DNA from: Sycobia sp. Sy_11
Taxonomy: Eukaryota > Arthropoda > Insecta > Hymenoptera > Epichrysomallidae
Direction of reading: 5' to 3'
DNA: 64,000 nt
Assembly: GCA_018907035.1 (NCBI GenBank)
Contig: JACCIC010000137.1
Coordinates: 310,001-374,000, forward strand
A program made the position numbers and the translations under genes. Every line of letters begins with the position of its first letter. The stretch's first letter is position 1. Positions 47,346 through 59,059 of this stretch are shown piece by piece. Below the pieces are notes generated by a model. The model was not told the DNA's origin. It did no database searches and worked only from the letters and a program-made list of their open reading frames with translations.

Positions 47346-47346
<1 letters not shown>
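45180..47346 (-). mobile_element. Ty3/gypsy remnant (2.2 kb) with LTR ends, inside (TA)n
   Basis: The plus strand begins TGTAATGGAGTGGGTTCGAT and ends CGGCCTCGTGACA; both ends match the ends of the solo LTR at 50616-51449 when that is reversed. The internal part carries integrase on the minus strand. So the element is minus-oriented: partial 5' LTR near 47346-47090, pol fragment, 3' LTR to 45180. gag, protease and RT are missing. (TA)n lies on both sides. Confidence 0.65.
45961..47078 (-). pseudogene. Ty3/gypsy integrase, broken (gypsy family 2)
   Basis: Minus strand order: an EAWKFIVPYEKRKIVLQECH segment and STAGHLGREKTYARL (HHCC domain) at about 46611-46790, a region with stops, then 46155-46367 with LREFSERIILRYGTPEVFLT and DNGTEFKNRAIEEFL (catalytic D in TDNGTEF), then VPPYTSKP. 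A frame change leads to 45961-46158 with DANLAELTFAYNTATQDSTG and VSPAMLVYGRQ. The core order and motifs are normal, but stops and frame changes between the parts break it. Confidence 0.75.
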
Positions 47347-47386
<40 letters not shown>

Positions 47387-47400
47387 TATCATAGTTTCGT
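47346..47400. repeat. (TA)n microsatellite
   Basis: TA run to about 47382 on the right side of the gypsy remnant. Confidence 0.9.
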
Positions 47401-47424
47401 ATTTCATTTTAAATATCGCGAATA

Positions 47425-47587
47425 TTTAATTACCGGTACCAACTGAAATTCAATTGAAAAAATGGTTTGCTTTCAGATTGGCATTCTAAAGAAGGTATGA
47501 TTTCATACGGTATTAGCATTTTTATTCTTTACATGAATGTCACATTTTCATTAATTTGAACATATTATTTTTCTCTCTATCTCTGTC

Positions 47588-47643
<56 letters not shown>

Positions 47644-48180
47644 TCTCTCTGTCTAATCATACTAAAGTATTTTATAAAGAGAAATTGTGTTTTTGTTTGC
47701 ATACGTTAAATAGAAAAACTACTGAACTGATTGATCTAAAATTCAAAATATATATTTTCTATTGCGAAACCTTAGATGGATCAATTGCTAGAACTAAGGA
47801 CTAGTAACTTTTTAATCCGAGTTCAAATCCCGATTTCGAAAATAATTTATAATAACATATGCTTTATTTACAAACACATCGTAGACCTCCCGTTCTGATT
47901 AGCACCGGTATTTGGAAGTATAAATATGGCGACGTAAAGTAATTCAAAAAAATATTTTTTATTATTTTCGGAGTAATATAGGCTATGTTCTTATTTTTAA
48001 TTACCATTATATCATTTTATTTGAAACTATGTAGATATATCGTCAATCTGTAGAAAAAAGCGATATCCGAGTGTGCGTTTCAGAAAGCTGTTATTTTGCA
48101 AATCATTTTGATTACTTATATTTCAGTGTGCAGCACTAAATATTTATGATATTTAATTTAAAATACGAAATATACGAAAT
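47425..48180 (-). repeat. (CT)n and an inverted copy of the RTE-like tail
   Basis: A (CT)n run spans 47575-47650. At about 47655-47775 the text AATCATACTAAAGTATTTTA, GTGTTTTTGTTTGCATACGT and AAAAACTACTGAACTGATTG is the reverse complement of the RTE-like tail seen at 24126. ACCAACTGAAATTCAA near 47440 also occurs at 14822, so this is a rearranged piece of the 60-bp-unit family. No gene seen. Confidence 0.5.
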
Positions 48181-48229
48181 ATAGATGTATCTAAATCTTA
48201 TATACGGCTTCTATGAGGCAATAAAGTAG

Positions 48230-48720
48230 TTTCGTGTTCGGCTGGTCGAGACGGTTGTCCAGATGTCTCAGGACGACTGCTCCAGAATCTTTTGTATTCA
48301 GAGAGTTAAATACAATGTCCATGTAACTCAGACTGACATCAAAATTGAATACAATGTTCAAATATCTTGGGACGACTTTTACGAGAAGTTTCAGGTTTGA
48401 ATGGCAGAAGCTGATATCCTGATATCTCCTGATGAATTCTAGTGGCAGTTTCGTATTCGGACAGTAAAATAAAATTCAGGTGTATTGAGACGACTTCTGT
48501 GGAGATTTTGAGGTTTAGACGGTAGAATAAAATGCTCTGGTATCTCTCGATTACTTCTATTCGAAGTTTTGTATTTGGATAGTAGAATTCAATATCCAGA
48601 TGTATCGGGATGACTTCTACGGGAACATTCATGATTGCAAAGTAGACTACTAATGTTTAGATGCCTTGAGGTACTTCTACGGGAAGTTTCAGGTTCCCGT
48701 AGAAGCCGTATGTAAAGTGT
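48230..48720. repeat. 60-bp-unit array, copy 2 (one orientation) ending in a hairpin
   Basis: About eight units with the pattern GACTTCTACGGGAAGTTTCG, a (T)TCGGACGGTAGAATA-like core and CCAGGTGTCTCGGGAC. All face the same way, unlike copy 1. The array ends in a 12-bp perfect inverted repeat (CTTCTACGGGAA at 48674-48685, TTCCCGTAGAAG at 48694-48705). Confidence 0.7.
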
Positions 48721-48840
48721 AATATGTAATATATTTTTAAATGCAATACCGTAAAAATTTAGTTAATGGTGCCGACAAATGGAAACAGAAAGAAAAGTCT
48801 GTAAAATAGCACCTTTTTTTGTGGACTCATAGGAATATAG

Positions 48841-48841
<1 letters not shown>

Positions 48842-48890
<49 letters not shown>
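48842..48890. repeat. (TA)n microsatellite
   Basis: A pure TA run of about 48 bp. Confidence 0.95.
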
Positions 48891-48892
<2 letters not shown>

Positions 48893-49180
48893 TATTGATT
48901 ACTTGCATATTATTGAATTGTTTCATAAATAAGTCATTATCTTGAGCGAAGGCAAGAGGAGAGATGCTTGTAATTTTATATTGCTAAAGAATGATAAGTA
49001 TTGTTCAGTTTACTTGATTCTAACATTACATTTGCATTACTGCGATTTTTTAAATTGTCAATATTTTAAAGAGTTTTTCTTTCATATCTACTGTTAATAC
49101 CTTGTTCTAAAATATTTATATTTTGAAAATCGAAAGAATGTAACAAGTCCAAGCTATGTTTGCTCAGCCCAGATGTATTA

Positions 49181-50388
49181 TTAGGTGTACAAATAAGTTT
49201 CCTTCATTTTTTTATAAAGAAATAAGAATTTATTGTACAAAAAAAGTAGAAATAATGTCATTCAAAATATTGTACATAACTTTCTACTACTTTTGACCAT
49301 CTTTCGGTTAGCAAGTGGATACCCCACTAAAAAATTGCTCGTCATTTGAGGTAATCCACGAATCTACCCAATTCTTCAATTCCTCGTAAGAAGTGAAGTA
49401 CTGCTCAGCCAGGCCATGAGTCATCGACCGGAATGGGTGATAGTCTAAAGGAGCAATGTCTGGTGAATACAGCGGGTGTGGTAGGACGTCCCAATTCAGT
49501 ACTTCTAACGTTTCCTTTACGATTTCGCAATATGTGGCAGAGCGTTCTTATACTGAAAAATGACTTTATTGTGGCTTTTGACATATTGTGGACGTTTAAT
49601 GTTTAATGCTCGGTTCAATTGCATCAGCTATGGTTGGTAAAGTTCTCCGGTAATAGATTACTCCAAGCTGATTCCATCAAATGCACAGCATTAGCTTCTT
49701 GCCATGAATGTTTGGCTTGGTCATCAAAGTAGAGGTATGCCCGGGCTTATCCCATAACTTCCTACGCTTTGGGTTGTCGTAGTGAATCAACTTTTCGCCT
49801 CGATTTTGCCTTTTGAGTAATTATTCGCAAGCGAATAAGCGACGCTCGACGTCTTTTAGCTTCAGTTCGTAAGGGACCCAATTTTTTTGCTTTTGGACCA
49901 TACCTAGAGTTTTGACACGTAGTGAAATAGCTTGCTGAGTCCCTCCTAGCTCTTGTGCAAGTTCTTCTTATGTTTGACACGTTTCTTCCTTCAGTAAAGC
50001 TTCCAATTCTGTGTCACTATACACCTTGGGCCTTCCACTGTGTCTTTTGTCCTCCACGTTTCCTTTCGAACCACTCCCGATCACTTCTCTCACTCAAATT
50101 AACATCACCACATGTTTCTATGAGTAGTCGATGTGCTTCAGGTACAGATTGCTTTAAATAAAAGAAGTAAATTAATAATTACCACAAATGACACTTACTT
50201 GGCTCAACCTTTGACATCTTAACACGAGGAAAACCAAGTGATACTAGCAAAAAGTCAGAGATATTAAAAGGTTATACTGTTTCCAGATGACAAAATCTAC
50301 TATACGACTTTTACAGCTGACAATTTCGACGTTATCTTATATGTGGCGTCATCTTTTCAAAACGGCGCAAGCTTATTTGTACACTTAT
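49181..50388 (-). mobile_element. Dead mariner, third type (1208 bp)
   Basis: Flanked by TA (49179-49180 and 50389-50390). Ends TTAGGTGTACAAATAAG on the left and, reversed, ATAAGTGTACAAATAAG on the right. The transposase frame runs from the ATG at 50217 (MSKVEPSKCHLW, then a stop) to TGA at 49258-49260. Readable pieces are KNWVPYELKLKDVERRLFAC, then KPNIHGKKLMLCI and TERWSKVVESYVQYFE, among stops and frame changes. It is related to the intact copies (the same WVPYEL and YFE/YFQ ends) but diverged and dead. Confidence 0.85.
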
Positions 50389-50615
50389 TAAAAACTAAAT
50401 TTATTGCTTTAATAAATTTGTCTCTTGTTAAATTTCAGTATATATTAATATCTATTTATTTCTCTTCTATTATTTTTTAAATAAATGGAATGGTATATTC
50501 GTAAACAAAGATACTATATTTAATGAAATAATCTTATAATTATTAATAATAATGTACTTAATTAATTTACACGAATTATATAAATCTGTTTTATTATATA
50601 TATATATATATATAT

Positions 50616-51449
50616 TGTGACGAGGCCGCAGCCGAAATGCGACCCGTCTGCCGACCGGCCGGCGAAGGAGAGCAGAGCGGGGTGAGGGGGGAGCGGAGTC
50701 GTCACGGAAAAAAGAGTAGTTTCTTTTTGTGGAGTCGCGTTTCGAGGTAGGAGAACGAAGCCACGTGCGTCCGAGCCGCGTAGAAAAAGAAGATTTCGGT
50801 TTCGGGGCTTCGCGCACGTGCTGGAAACGAGTGGGGAGAAAGTCAGTACTCGCGCCAAAGCCCGCGCCGTGCGTAACGCCGCGTTCCAGGTCGGCGAGGA
50901 GTAAGTGCAAGCGAGATCGTGAGGACCGCCCGCAAGAGCCAGTGGCTGTCAACGCTAACGCGCGTCGTCGTCGAGTACCGTCGGAACAAGTATTCGCGTT
51001 CGTGAGGCATCCGCGCAGACGCTGCAGGCGGACCGCTACCGTTATTAATGAATTCCGTACTTCGTTAATACGTCTGCGTCTATTTCCGCGCTTTCTTCCT
51101 CTTCTCCTTATCGACTCCTATTTTCCCTGACTGTTTTCTAGCATTGCGTCGATATTGAACGCAGGATCCCCCCGCCTCCGCGGGCACGGCGAAGTCCTTC
51201 CGCCGTGCGATCTGAGCTTGCTGCGGACGTGATGCTCGTTGCCAGGGCACCGCGCATGAGTCAGGTGAGTAAGCCCGCGTATTCACGGGCCGACTTCTTT
51301 CTTTGTAACGGGCCGGCGCGTCGTGGCGCGCCGAGACTCCGCTGCCGACGGGTGTAGATTTCCCGCACGGCGAAAAGCAAGAGCTATCTGGGTCGCGCGT
51401 CGGTACTCGAATGGGAGTTCGAACCCACAATCGAACCCACCCCGTTACA
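50616..51449 (+). repeat. Solo LTR (834 bp) of gypsy family 2 inside (TA)n
   Basis: Starts TGTGACGAGGCCGCAGCCGA and ends ACCCACCCCGTTACA, with ATAT on both sides (50612-50615 and 51450-51453). It matches the LTR ends of the gypsy remnant at 45180-47346 in reverse. Internal shared text includes TCGGCGCGCC and CGCCTCCGCGGGCACGGCGA. No internal genes; the frames inside are incidental. Confidence 0.75.
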
Positions 51450-51609
51450 ATATAATATATATACTCTCATCCCCCATCTCGGCTTCGCCCGAAATAATAA
51501 TTTAACCGATTTATTTAATAATTTGATAATATCGGTTAAAAAGTAATTAGAAGTACTAAAAAGCCAATACTAAAAAGTAGAATGTACAACTATATTTAAT
51601 ACACATCTA

Positions 51610-52074
51610 TATGCATATGAAATACGGCTTTTATGGGGAAAATTGTACTTTCGAGTCCGAGTGGTAGGAAAAGATGTCCATATGTCCCGAGATGACGTTT
51701 ACAGAGTGTATCATATTTGGACAATAAGACATGTCTTGGGACGACTGCTATAGAGATTTTTGTGTTGGGGAGGTAGAATACGTGTCCAAGCATCTCGGGA
51801 GGATTTGAACTGCGAGTGCGTGGTCGAATGATAGATTACGAATCTTCATAGACGTTTAGTAGACACTCCCCGTAGAAGTCGTTACAAAACATCTAGACAT
51901 CGTATTCTAACGTTCCAAAATGAATGCCCCTACAGAAGTTATCCCGTCTTACCTGGACATCATCTTCTACCGTCTGAACACGTAATTCCCCTTAGAAGTC
52001 GTTCCAAAACACCTGGAAATCGTATTCTATCGTCTGAACACGAATCTTGCCATAGAGGTTGTTCCTACATATTT
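51610..52074. repeat. 60-bp-unit array, copy 3, left part
   Basis: As in copy 1, a few units in one orientation (ATACGGCTTTTATGGGGAAA, then GGGACGACTGCTATAGAGAT) switch near 51840 to the reverse orientation (CCCCGTAGAAGTCGTTACAA, then TAGACATCGTATTCTA). The array is cut at 52060 by a non-LTR element and resumes at 56988. Confidence 0.75.
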
Positions 52075-52326
52075 ATTTTTATTTTATTTTATTTTATTTT
52101 AAGGAGTTGGGCCTTTTCGGCCTCCGGACGAACGGATAAACCCTTCACGTCCCTCCCTTGACCAGCAGCCACTATAAACGGCAGGCCTCCCAGAATGAAA
52201 TTATTCTGGTCGTCATACTGAATTTAATGTCTTCAATCTCCAAGCAGGCAGCCCCAAATGTCGCCGCCTTTTCTCAGATATATTTGGACAGTGGCACAGG
52301 AGATGTTCAGGGGTTTCAACCTCTGT

Positions 52327-55300
52327 CTAGCAAAAGCGGCAGAAGGGGTCTCTCACGAGAACCATTCTGCACATGTGGGCGTTAATCTTACCGTGACCTG
52401 TAAGCATCTCGATGAGCAATTTTGCCCTTCTTCTACTGAGGCCAAGGATTACTCTGGTCCAGTCTTTTATATCATTTGTGGAGGTAAAATCTTTAACCTG
52501 CCTGCACTCTCCATTTGTCTCCCATGGTCGGCTGTTTTCTTCCGTTATCCACCTCTTTATCTCCCCCTTGTTGAGGGTGTTGCAGAGTCCTACAGCCGGC
52601 TCAGGGCAGCTATAGGGAGTTCTAGCTCCTATTTCGGCAAGTTCATCTGTCACCATGTTCCCTTTAATTCCATGATGGCCCGATACCCATAGTGGCGCGA
52701 CCGTTGCCTTATTCGCCAGTCGATTGAGGGCCTCGTAACAGTCCCTTAGCAGATTGGACCTAGTAGTGTAGCTGCTTAAAGCTTGCAGTCCGCCTTTACT
52801 GTCTAAGCAGAGGCAAATGTGGGTGTCAAGGGCCGCTTCCGCAGCCATCTCAGCTCCTCGCAGGATTGCCACTAGCTCAGCTTGAAACACGGTAGGGTAC
52901 TTCCACAAAGGGAAGCTTGTGCCCTTTCCGTTACTTCTTTGGTACACTCCTGCACCTTCACCCCTTTCACATTTAGATGCATCTGTATACCACAGCTGTT
53001 TAATGTTGGGGATGCTTACCAGCCCAATCTCCCATTCCTTTCTGGATGGGATACTGATCCTATATTTTTTGCCAAAGAGGAAGCTCCTGTCCGTGGCGTC
53101 GAGGTTCATTCGCAAAGTCACCTTTTGCTCTGCTCACCTCTTCGAGCGATCTTTTCACTCTGTGGAGGGTTTTTGCAGCCGCTCTCGCCAGGGTCAGTTT
53201 AAATGGCTCTATTTCGAGGAGCATGCCCAGTGCAGCAGTAGGTGTAGATCTAATCGTTCCGGAGATGCTCCTCACCACCATGTTTCTCAGTCTTTTGAGT
53301 GAGTTTCTAGCAATCACCCAAGCCATCCTTTCCCACCAGACCAGGGCCCCATAAGTTAGTCTAGGTTTCAGGACAACTTCGTATATCCATTTCATGATAC
53401 CTGGCTTGAGTCCCCACATCCTGTCTCTGGCTCTCCTAACCTGCCACAGACAGGCCTTCAGTTTGCCAGATACACCCTCTAGGTGTTTATTCCATAATAG
53501 TTTGCTGTAAATGATCACACCTAGGTATTTGACTTGCTTCTTAAAGGTCAGAGAATGCCCCCAAGAGTCAAGCCACAAATCTTATTCAATCTATATCTCC
53601 TGGTACAGACTATGACCTCAGTCTTCCCTGGGTTAACCGAGAGACCGTTTCGTCTGCACCATCCATCGACCACTTCCAGGGCACCCTGTCTTACTCCCAT
53701 AAGGGGATCTACAAGGGCCCTCGGGCAATTAGCATTATATCGTCAGCAGAACCAACCGCCAGACATCCAATGCTGTTCAGCTTATTTAGGAGCTCGTCCA
53801 TTACGAGATACCATAGGAGCGGGGACAGAACGCCCCCTGTGGGCACCCTGACCCTATTGCCTCTCGTAGGGTCGTGCTTCCTTTGCTTGCTTCCAGGATG
53901 CGATTTCCCAACATGTGGTCAATCTATTCTGTGTTGCACGAAGAGATATGATGCCTATTTAAGGTTTCCTTGATAACCTTACGTGACGTGTGACTAAAGG
54001 CTCCTTCGATGTCCATAAGGACACCTACGACAAACCCTTCAGTCTCCACCTGACATCGCATCACAGATACGGTTCTGTATAGAGCCGTCTCCGTGGATCT
54101 TCCGGTGCAGTATGCATGTTGTTCCTTATGGAGTTGATTTCTTCTCAAGGCGTAGTCTCTGATGAATCTATTCATCATCCTTTCGATAGTCTTGAGAATA
54201 AAAGATGTCAGACTGATGGATCTAAAATCCTTCGGGGATGTATAACCACATTTGCCTGCTTTAGGTATAAATACCACTCTGGTTCCTAGCCATCTTGCTG
54301 GAATATGACCCAGAGTGATGCTTGCTCGCGCCATTCTTGTCATCGGGCCCTCTATACAGTCCCCGGCTCTTTGTAGAAAGGCCGGGTAGACTCCATCCGG
54401 TCCCGGTGATTTAAATGCGCCAAATGACCCTACGGCCCATCTGACCCTGTCCGGTTTAACAATCTGGTTTGCTACCATTCGGTTAGGTCCCAGTTTAGCA
54501 TAACCCGTCCAGTGGTCATTTCCTGCGACTGTAACGTCATCTTGTTCAGTATTTCTGCTGAAGTTAGGGAAGTGGACTTGGATAAGGTATTCCAAAGTCT
54601 CCTCATCCGATAGTGCATAACTACCATCGGGTCTCTTCAGCGTGCTAGGACCACGTCAGGATCCTTCGACAGAACTCTGCTCAGCCTAACCTCTTCCTTA
54701 CCCTCGCATATGCTTTCACAGTAGTTTCTCCAGTTTGTCTCTCTGGCTGACCTTACTGCATCTCTGTAGTTGTCCTTGCACGCTCTGTATGCAGCCCAGT
54801 CAAAATCACTACCTTTTCTCCTGGCTATCTTCCGGAGGACCATAGTCTTCTCTTTCAGGTAGTTCAGTTTCGTATTCCACCATCGAACCTCTCCCCTGGG
54901 TGTCGCCCATTCGGAGCGACAATTTTCCTCAAAGGCGTGTTTTATAGCGTCATTAAAGAACTTCGCGATATTCTCCAGCGTTCGCTTGTCCCTGATCTCT
55001 ACAGTTAAGTCCTTAAAAGCAGTTTCGACCTGTAGCCCTGCCAGTCTGTGCGCTTAGGATCGCGCAGCCAGGTTGGCTCTTCTTCATTGGGTGTCCCCAG
55101 TGAGTATGTTATCAGAGAGTGGTCCAACAGTGTCCCCACCTCCTCCACTCTCCATCCGTGGATCTTATTAGCTATCCCAGTTGAGCAGATAGTTATATCT
55201 ATTACCTGCTTTCTTAGCCTGTTTTCGAACGTTGGGGTCTCGCCTACATAGAGTATCTCGAGTTCTGTACCCGCAAGATACTCCAGTAGTTTCACACATC

Positions 55301-55715
55301 TTGGGTTCGTCTTAGTGCTACCTCACACCCTATGATGCGAGTTTGCATCACATCCAAGGACTATTGAAAGACTGTTGATTCTACAGTAATTCACTAGTCT
55401 CCGAACCTCCCCACTGGGGTTGTCTTTGTTAGTATACGATAGGTAGGGAGATGCTACAACAATTCGTCCCATCCCTACTACCTTCACTAGTAGCTCCCCA
55501 GTACAGAGACCGAGCATCGGCACCACATTTATTCCTTTAACAATAATGCACGCTCTAGGCCTTAGTGTCTTTGAGTCACTAATGCAAGCGGCCCTCGACC
55601 GTAGACACCTGATCGCTCCTTTCACTATCCAAGGTTCTTGGATTAGCGATATGCATGTCTGCACCACCGCCAAACTCCTCAGCATATCGGCCAAGGCGTC
55701 TTTGCAGTGGTGCAA
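52327..55715 (-). pseudogene. ORF2: endonuclease, reverse transcriptase, RNase H
   Basis: From 55715: MHHCKDALADMLRSLAVVQT, then CISLIQEPWIVKG and VLGCDANSHHRV (APE endonuclease). Near 55060-55200 comes TPTFENRLRKQVIDITICS and TLLDHSLITY, with a frame slip. RT at 54595-53924: FGAFKSPGPDGVYPAFLQ, RWLGTRVVFIPKAGK, DFRSISLTSFILKTIERMM, then LMDIEGAFSHTS with the first catalytic D. The catalytic box reads GSADD at 53739-53753 instead of (F/Y)ADD. RNase H at 53121-52327 keeps YTDAS, FQAELVAI, CLDSKGG and WVSGHHGIKGN.VTDELA. Frameshifts near 53930, 53580 and 54600-55000 break the protein. Confidence 0.8.
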
Positions 55716-55759
55716 GTTAATCTGGTGGAATGAGATGCCCGATGGAGCCAGTTATTGTT

Positions 55760-56950
55760 CCATCGTGCTCCCGCCCTCAATATTCTCCACAGGCACCCGT
55801 TCCTCCCGGCGGCTCACCTTAAAGGTAATCCTGCCCAGGAGGTACCAGGGTCTGTGGTTTATTCTCGCCAACAACCTGGCGTGCGATTCCGGCATGGTCA
55901 GTACGAGGAGATGTTTATCTCCACCATCAGGTCTTCCTTCCCCGCCGTCCTTGGTGTTGACGACCCTCCATAGGTTGCCTACGGGTATCCTTCATGCACC
56001 ACGACACATGTAAGGGGGTTGAATCTTTAGGCAGCCGTAATAATTCCGGCACCCGCTAGCCGCCCTCCCTGGGGGGCAGGTTTCCTTTATCATCACCGCC
56101 GCCAACCCCCCTTTTGCTTTTTAGCAATACCGGATGTCGAGGGCGGAGTCTTATTAGATCCCTGTCGCCTCTTCATTCCTATCTTAATCTGCGTGGTAGG
56201 CCCAAAGGTGCCGGTCCCGCTAGCATTTTGCTGCCGGGCCAACTTCCTCCTGGCCGAGCCATACAGCCTCTTTTTCTTGGGGGCAGTACTGCCTCCCTCT
56301 ACACTGGTTAGTGTTTCAGGGGTCACAACCACTCCAAGTTTGTTGACTGGAGCTGCGTCATCCTTGCCGACTTGACCAGTAGCTCCTACTTTAGGTCCTT
56401 GGTCGCGTTGTATCCTCCCGGGCCTCGCCTTCACTATTCTTAGGTTCAGTTTTGTCCATAAGAATCCCAAGATTAGCTAGGGAAATAAAAATCCGCCGAC
56501 ACAGAGACCCATATGTGCCGGTAGGGCTGAATACTCGGGAAGCTCGCTCGATGTTCCCGAGGCATCGTTTGCGACCGCTACTACCCAGCGGCCAAGTCGG
56601 TACCCTTCAGCACGATGGCTCCCACCTTGGGTTTGGGGGTTGGATTTAATACCCATTGCGCCTCCTTCCGAATGCAATGGGGGTTGCTCTTGGCCTCTGC
56701 GGTGTCCACCTGGCTGTTCTCTAGAGTCCCGAGGCGCAGCTCCGGCTGCGAGAGAGACCTACGCGGGTTCCTTATTCAAGGATCCCGCAGGAGTGGTTAC
56801 TCTGGCGCCCGAGAGACAGTCTACTGCTTCAGCACCTTTTCGCCACCCAGCCCGCCCTAGTACAGGGTCGAATTCTCCCAGACCATTACTGGGTGAACCG
56901 CTCGAATCCCCAGACAAGCCTCCACACCGGCACACAAGAGGCACGCGACA
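55760..56950 (-). pseudogene. ORF1 of the non-LTR element, broken
   Basis: Minus-strand frames: from about 56944 MPLVCRCGGLSGDSSGSPSN and so on, proline- and glycine-rich. Then 56470-56093 with LRIVKARPGRIQRDQGPKV and KKKRLYGSARRKLARQQNAS, a basic segment of the kind seen in ORF1 proteins of this type. A further stretch to about 55760 is interrupted by stops. No zinc knuckle is evident. ORF1 proteins bind the element RNA; that role is inferred from position. Confidence 0.5.
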
Positions 56951-56987
56951 AGGTGTGAACCCCTGGTGGAGGTGTTCCTACATATTT

Positions 56988-57951
56988 GCACATCGTTTTC
57001 TACTAACTAAATACTCCCCGTAGAAATCGCCCAGAGATACCTGGACATCGCATTCTATCATCCAAATACAAAACTCCCAGTAGAAATCGTCCTGAGACAA
57101 GGGCTATCGTATTCAACCGCAAAATTTAGGTATGCGAATAGCAAATTTTTTAAGCGGACGCTGGATATTGCCTTTTTATTTATGCAGAAGCGACGATGTA
57201 TATATATATATGTATATATATATATATACGTATATGCATATTTTCGGGTATTGGTAAAAAAACCCGATTTTGCCATTATTTCTTTTGTTCAAACTAAGAG
57301 AACAGTCTTTTGTCAATTCTGAAGTTAATATAGGGTACAATAACGAAAATATAATTTCTCGTCACAAATGATGTTTAGTATGATTTAGCATACAAAACCA
57401 TTTTCTAAGAGAAGACGTATAAAGAAAGAAAGAGAGAGAGAGCGATTTTCCCACGTAAGACAAAATAAAATTTATAAAAATCAACAGATATCTCCAAGGT
57501 GTGGGTAGTGTCAGATAAACCTGAAGAACAAATAGAGTAGTACTGACTAATGTCACACCTTCTTTAGGATACTAATCCCAAAGTTGGATATGATCATTCG
57601 TTTGAGCTGACCTGGTATTAATACTTTAAGCAGACTACTTTGAATTGATGTTCGTGATTCAAAACGCCACCAACTGGCTGCTGTTGAAACTGACTGCTAA
57701 GAATGTTAATTTTATTTAATGATGAAAGTAAAATGATTTTCAATAAAAAACATAGCCTATGTCCTTCCGAAGATAATATACAATCTAAATGTCAAATTTC
57801 AGAGCAATTGGTTCAGTAATTTTTTTGGTTATCGTGTACAAAAAAAAACATATTTTATCTTTATAAATTAGTATGAGTATGATATGATATAATAGTATAT
57901 GATATGATGCTATGATATGATATTATGTGATATGATGATATGATATGATTA

Positions 57952-57960
<9 letters not shown>
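56988..57960 (+). repeat. 60-bp-unit family, copy 3, right part with downstream segment and RTE-like tail
   Basis: Units continue to about 57120 (CCCCGTAGAAATCGCCCAGA, then CCTGGACATCGCATTCTATC, also at 14565-14605). Next come a small (TA) cluster at 57199-57230, TATTTCTTTTGTTCAAACTA, AGTATGATTTAGCATACA, TATTAATACTTTAAGC, CAAAACGCCACC, then ACATAGCCTATGTCCTTCCG and an (ATATG)n tail. This is the most complete copy of the family in the window. Confidence 0.7.
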
Positions 57961-58002
<42 letters not shown>

Positions 58003-58189
58003 CTTTAATTCTTTTAACTGCATATTATTTCTCTCTTGTATTTCGAACTATTCTAATTTATATAAATCATTTACGCATGCACAATACTTAATATATATAT
58101 ACATATATATATATATATTATTCATAGATATACGAGATTACATTATCACATACATTATTATTATTATTATTATTATTATTAATATTATT
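57956..58189. repeat. (TA)n and (ATT)n microsatellites
   Basis: TA at 57956-57998 and 58085-58119 (interrupted), and ATT at about 58160-58189. Confidence 0.9.
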
Positions 58190-58199
58190 GAATGTACAT

Positions 58200-59050
58200 T
58201 ATGAATAATATGATATTGTTTAAAAAAAAACACCCGACTGACCGTACTCAAATCGATGATCCTATGGTGCGCAAGCAAACGCATTATCTACTTCGATAAA
58301 GATTATACATAGATATTATGATAACTAATGTACTCTTGTCGGTTCGTAATACATTTGGTTTGTAAAAATATATACATTTGGTCAAGTCCTGTTTATATAT
58401 TTTTCTTACAATGCAATCTTTTTTCGCACACTTTGCACTAGTTATAATGAAAAAAAGAAAAAAAATTAACCAGGCTAACAATTAAATAACAATAGTTGGA
58501 GAAACAAGTTAAACTACATATTGACGATGTAAAAATGAGAAAAATTTCTTTTCTATAGATACTTTTGTTAAATATATATAAAAAAATGATAACTTTAAAT
58601 TAAGATCATATTTTAATAATTTCTAGATATAAATTCTAGGCATAATTACTATCTATTTTGCGGACATAAAATATCTATAGTAAGAAAGTACCCTAATTTG
58701 GTAACATGTAGTAGCCAAGGAAGCTGTTAATATTTTTATCCATTTTAGTTGCCCATTTTCTAGAAAATTATAGAAAAATATTTTATACATCTTTATATAT
58801 CGTACAATTTATATATATTTCTTGCTTATTTAAGAATAGATATCTGTTTTTTAAGTTTTTAAAGTACTTACTCGTGATTTATCTCCTAGATAATTTTTAT
58901 ACGAAACATATTTCGATACGAGTAATAGTTTTAAAACTCTTAATGAAACAGTAAAAAAAGAATAAATTTTTTTAAATTGCGCAATAAATAAATAAGCTCC
59001 CGACCTGCTATGATCCCGAGAATTTAAGGTATTATTACAGGCATCCTCAA
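58200..59050. other. AT-rich stretch, no gene seen
   Basis: Only short frames of low-complexity composition; no repeat match noted. Confidence 0.45.
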
Positions 59051-59059
59051 TAACGGTAT

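Larger units (their letters stand above)
52060..56987 (-). mobile_element. Nearly full-length non-LTR retrotransposon with 15-bp target duplication
   Basis: TGTTCCTACATATTT occurs at 52060-52074 and 56973-56987, directly flanking the element. The 3' end (low coordinates) carries an (AAAAT)n tail in minus sense. The body has ORF1 then ORF2 (APE-type endonuclease, RT, RNase H). It interrupts a 60-bp-unit array whose two halves rejoin cleanly when the element is removed. RNase H and the endonuclease style fit an I, Loa or R1-related clade; the exact clade is not proven. Confidence 0.85.

Noticed and set aside
50470..51430. Frames of 98-160 codons on both strands
   Set aside because: Inside the 834-bp solo LTR; no conserved motif.
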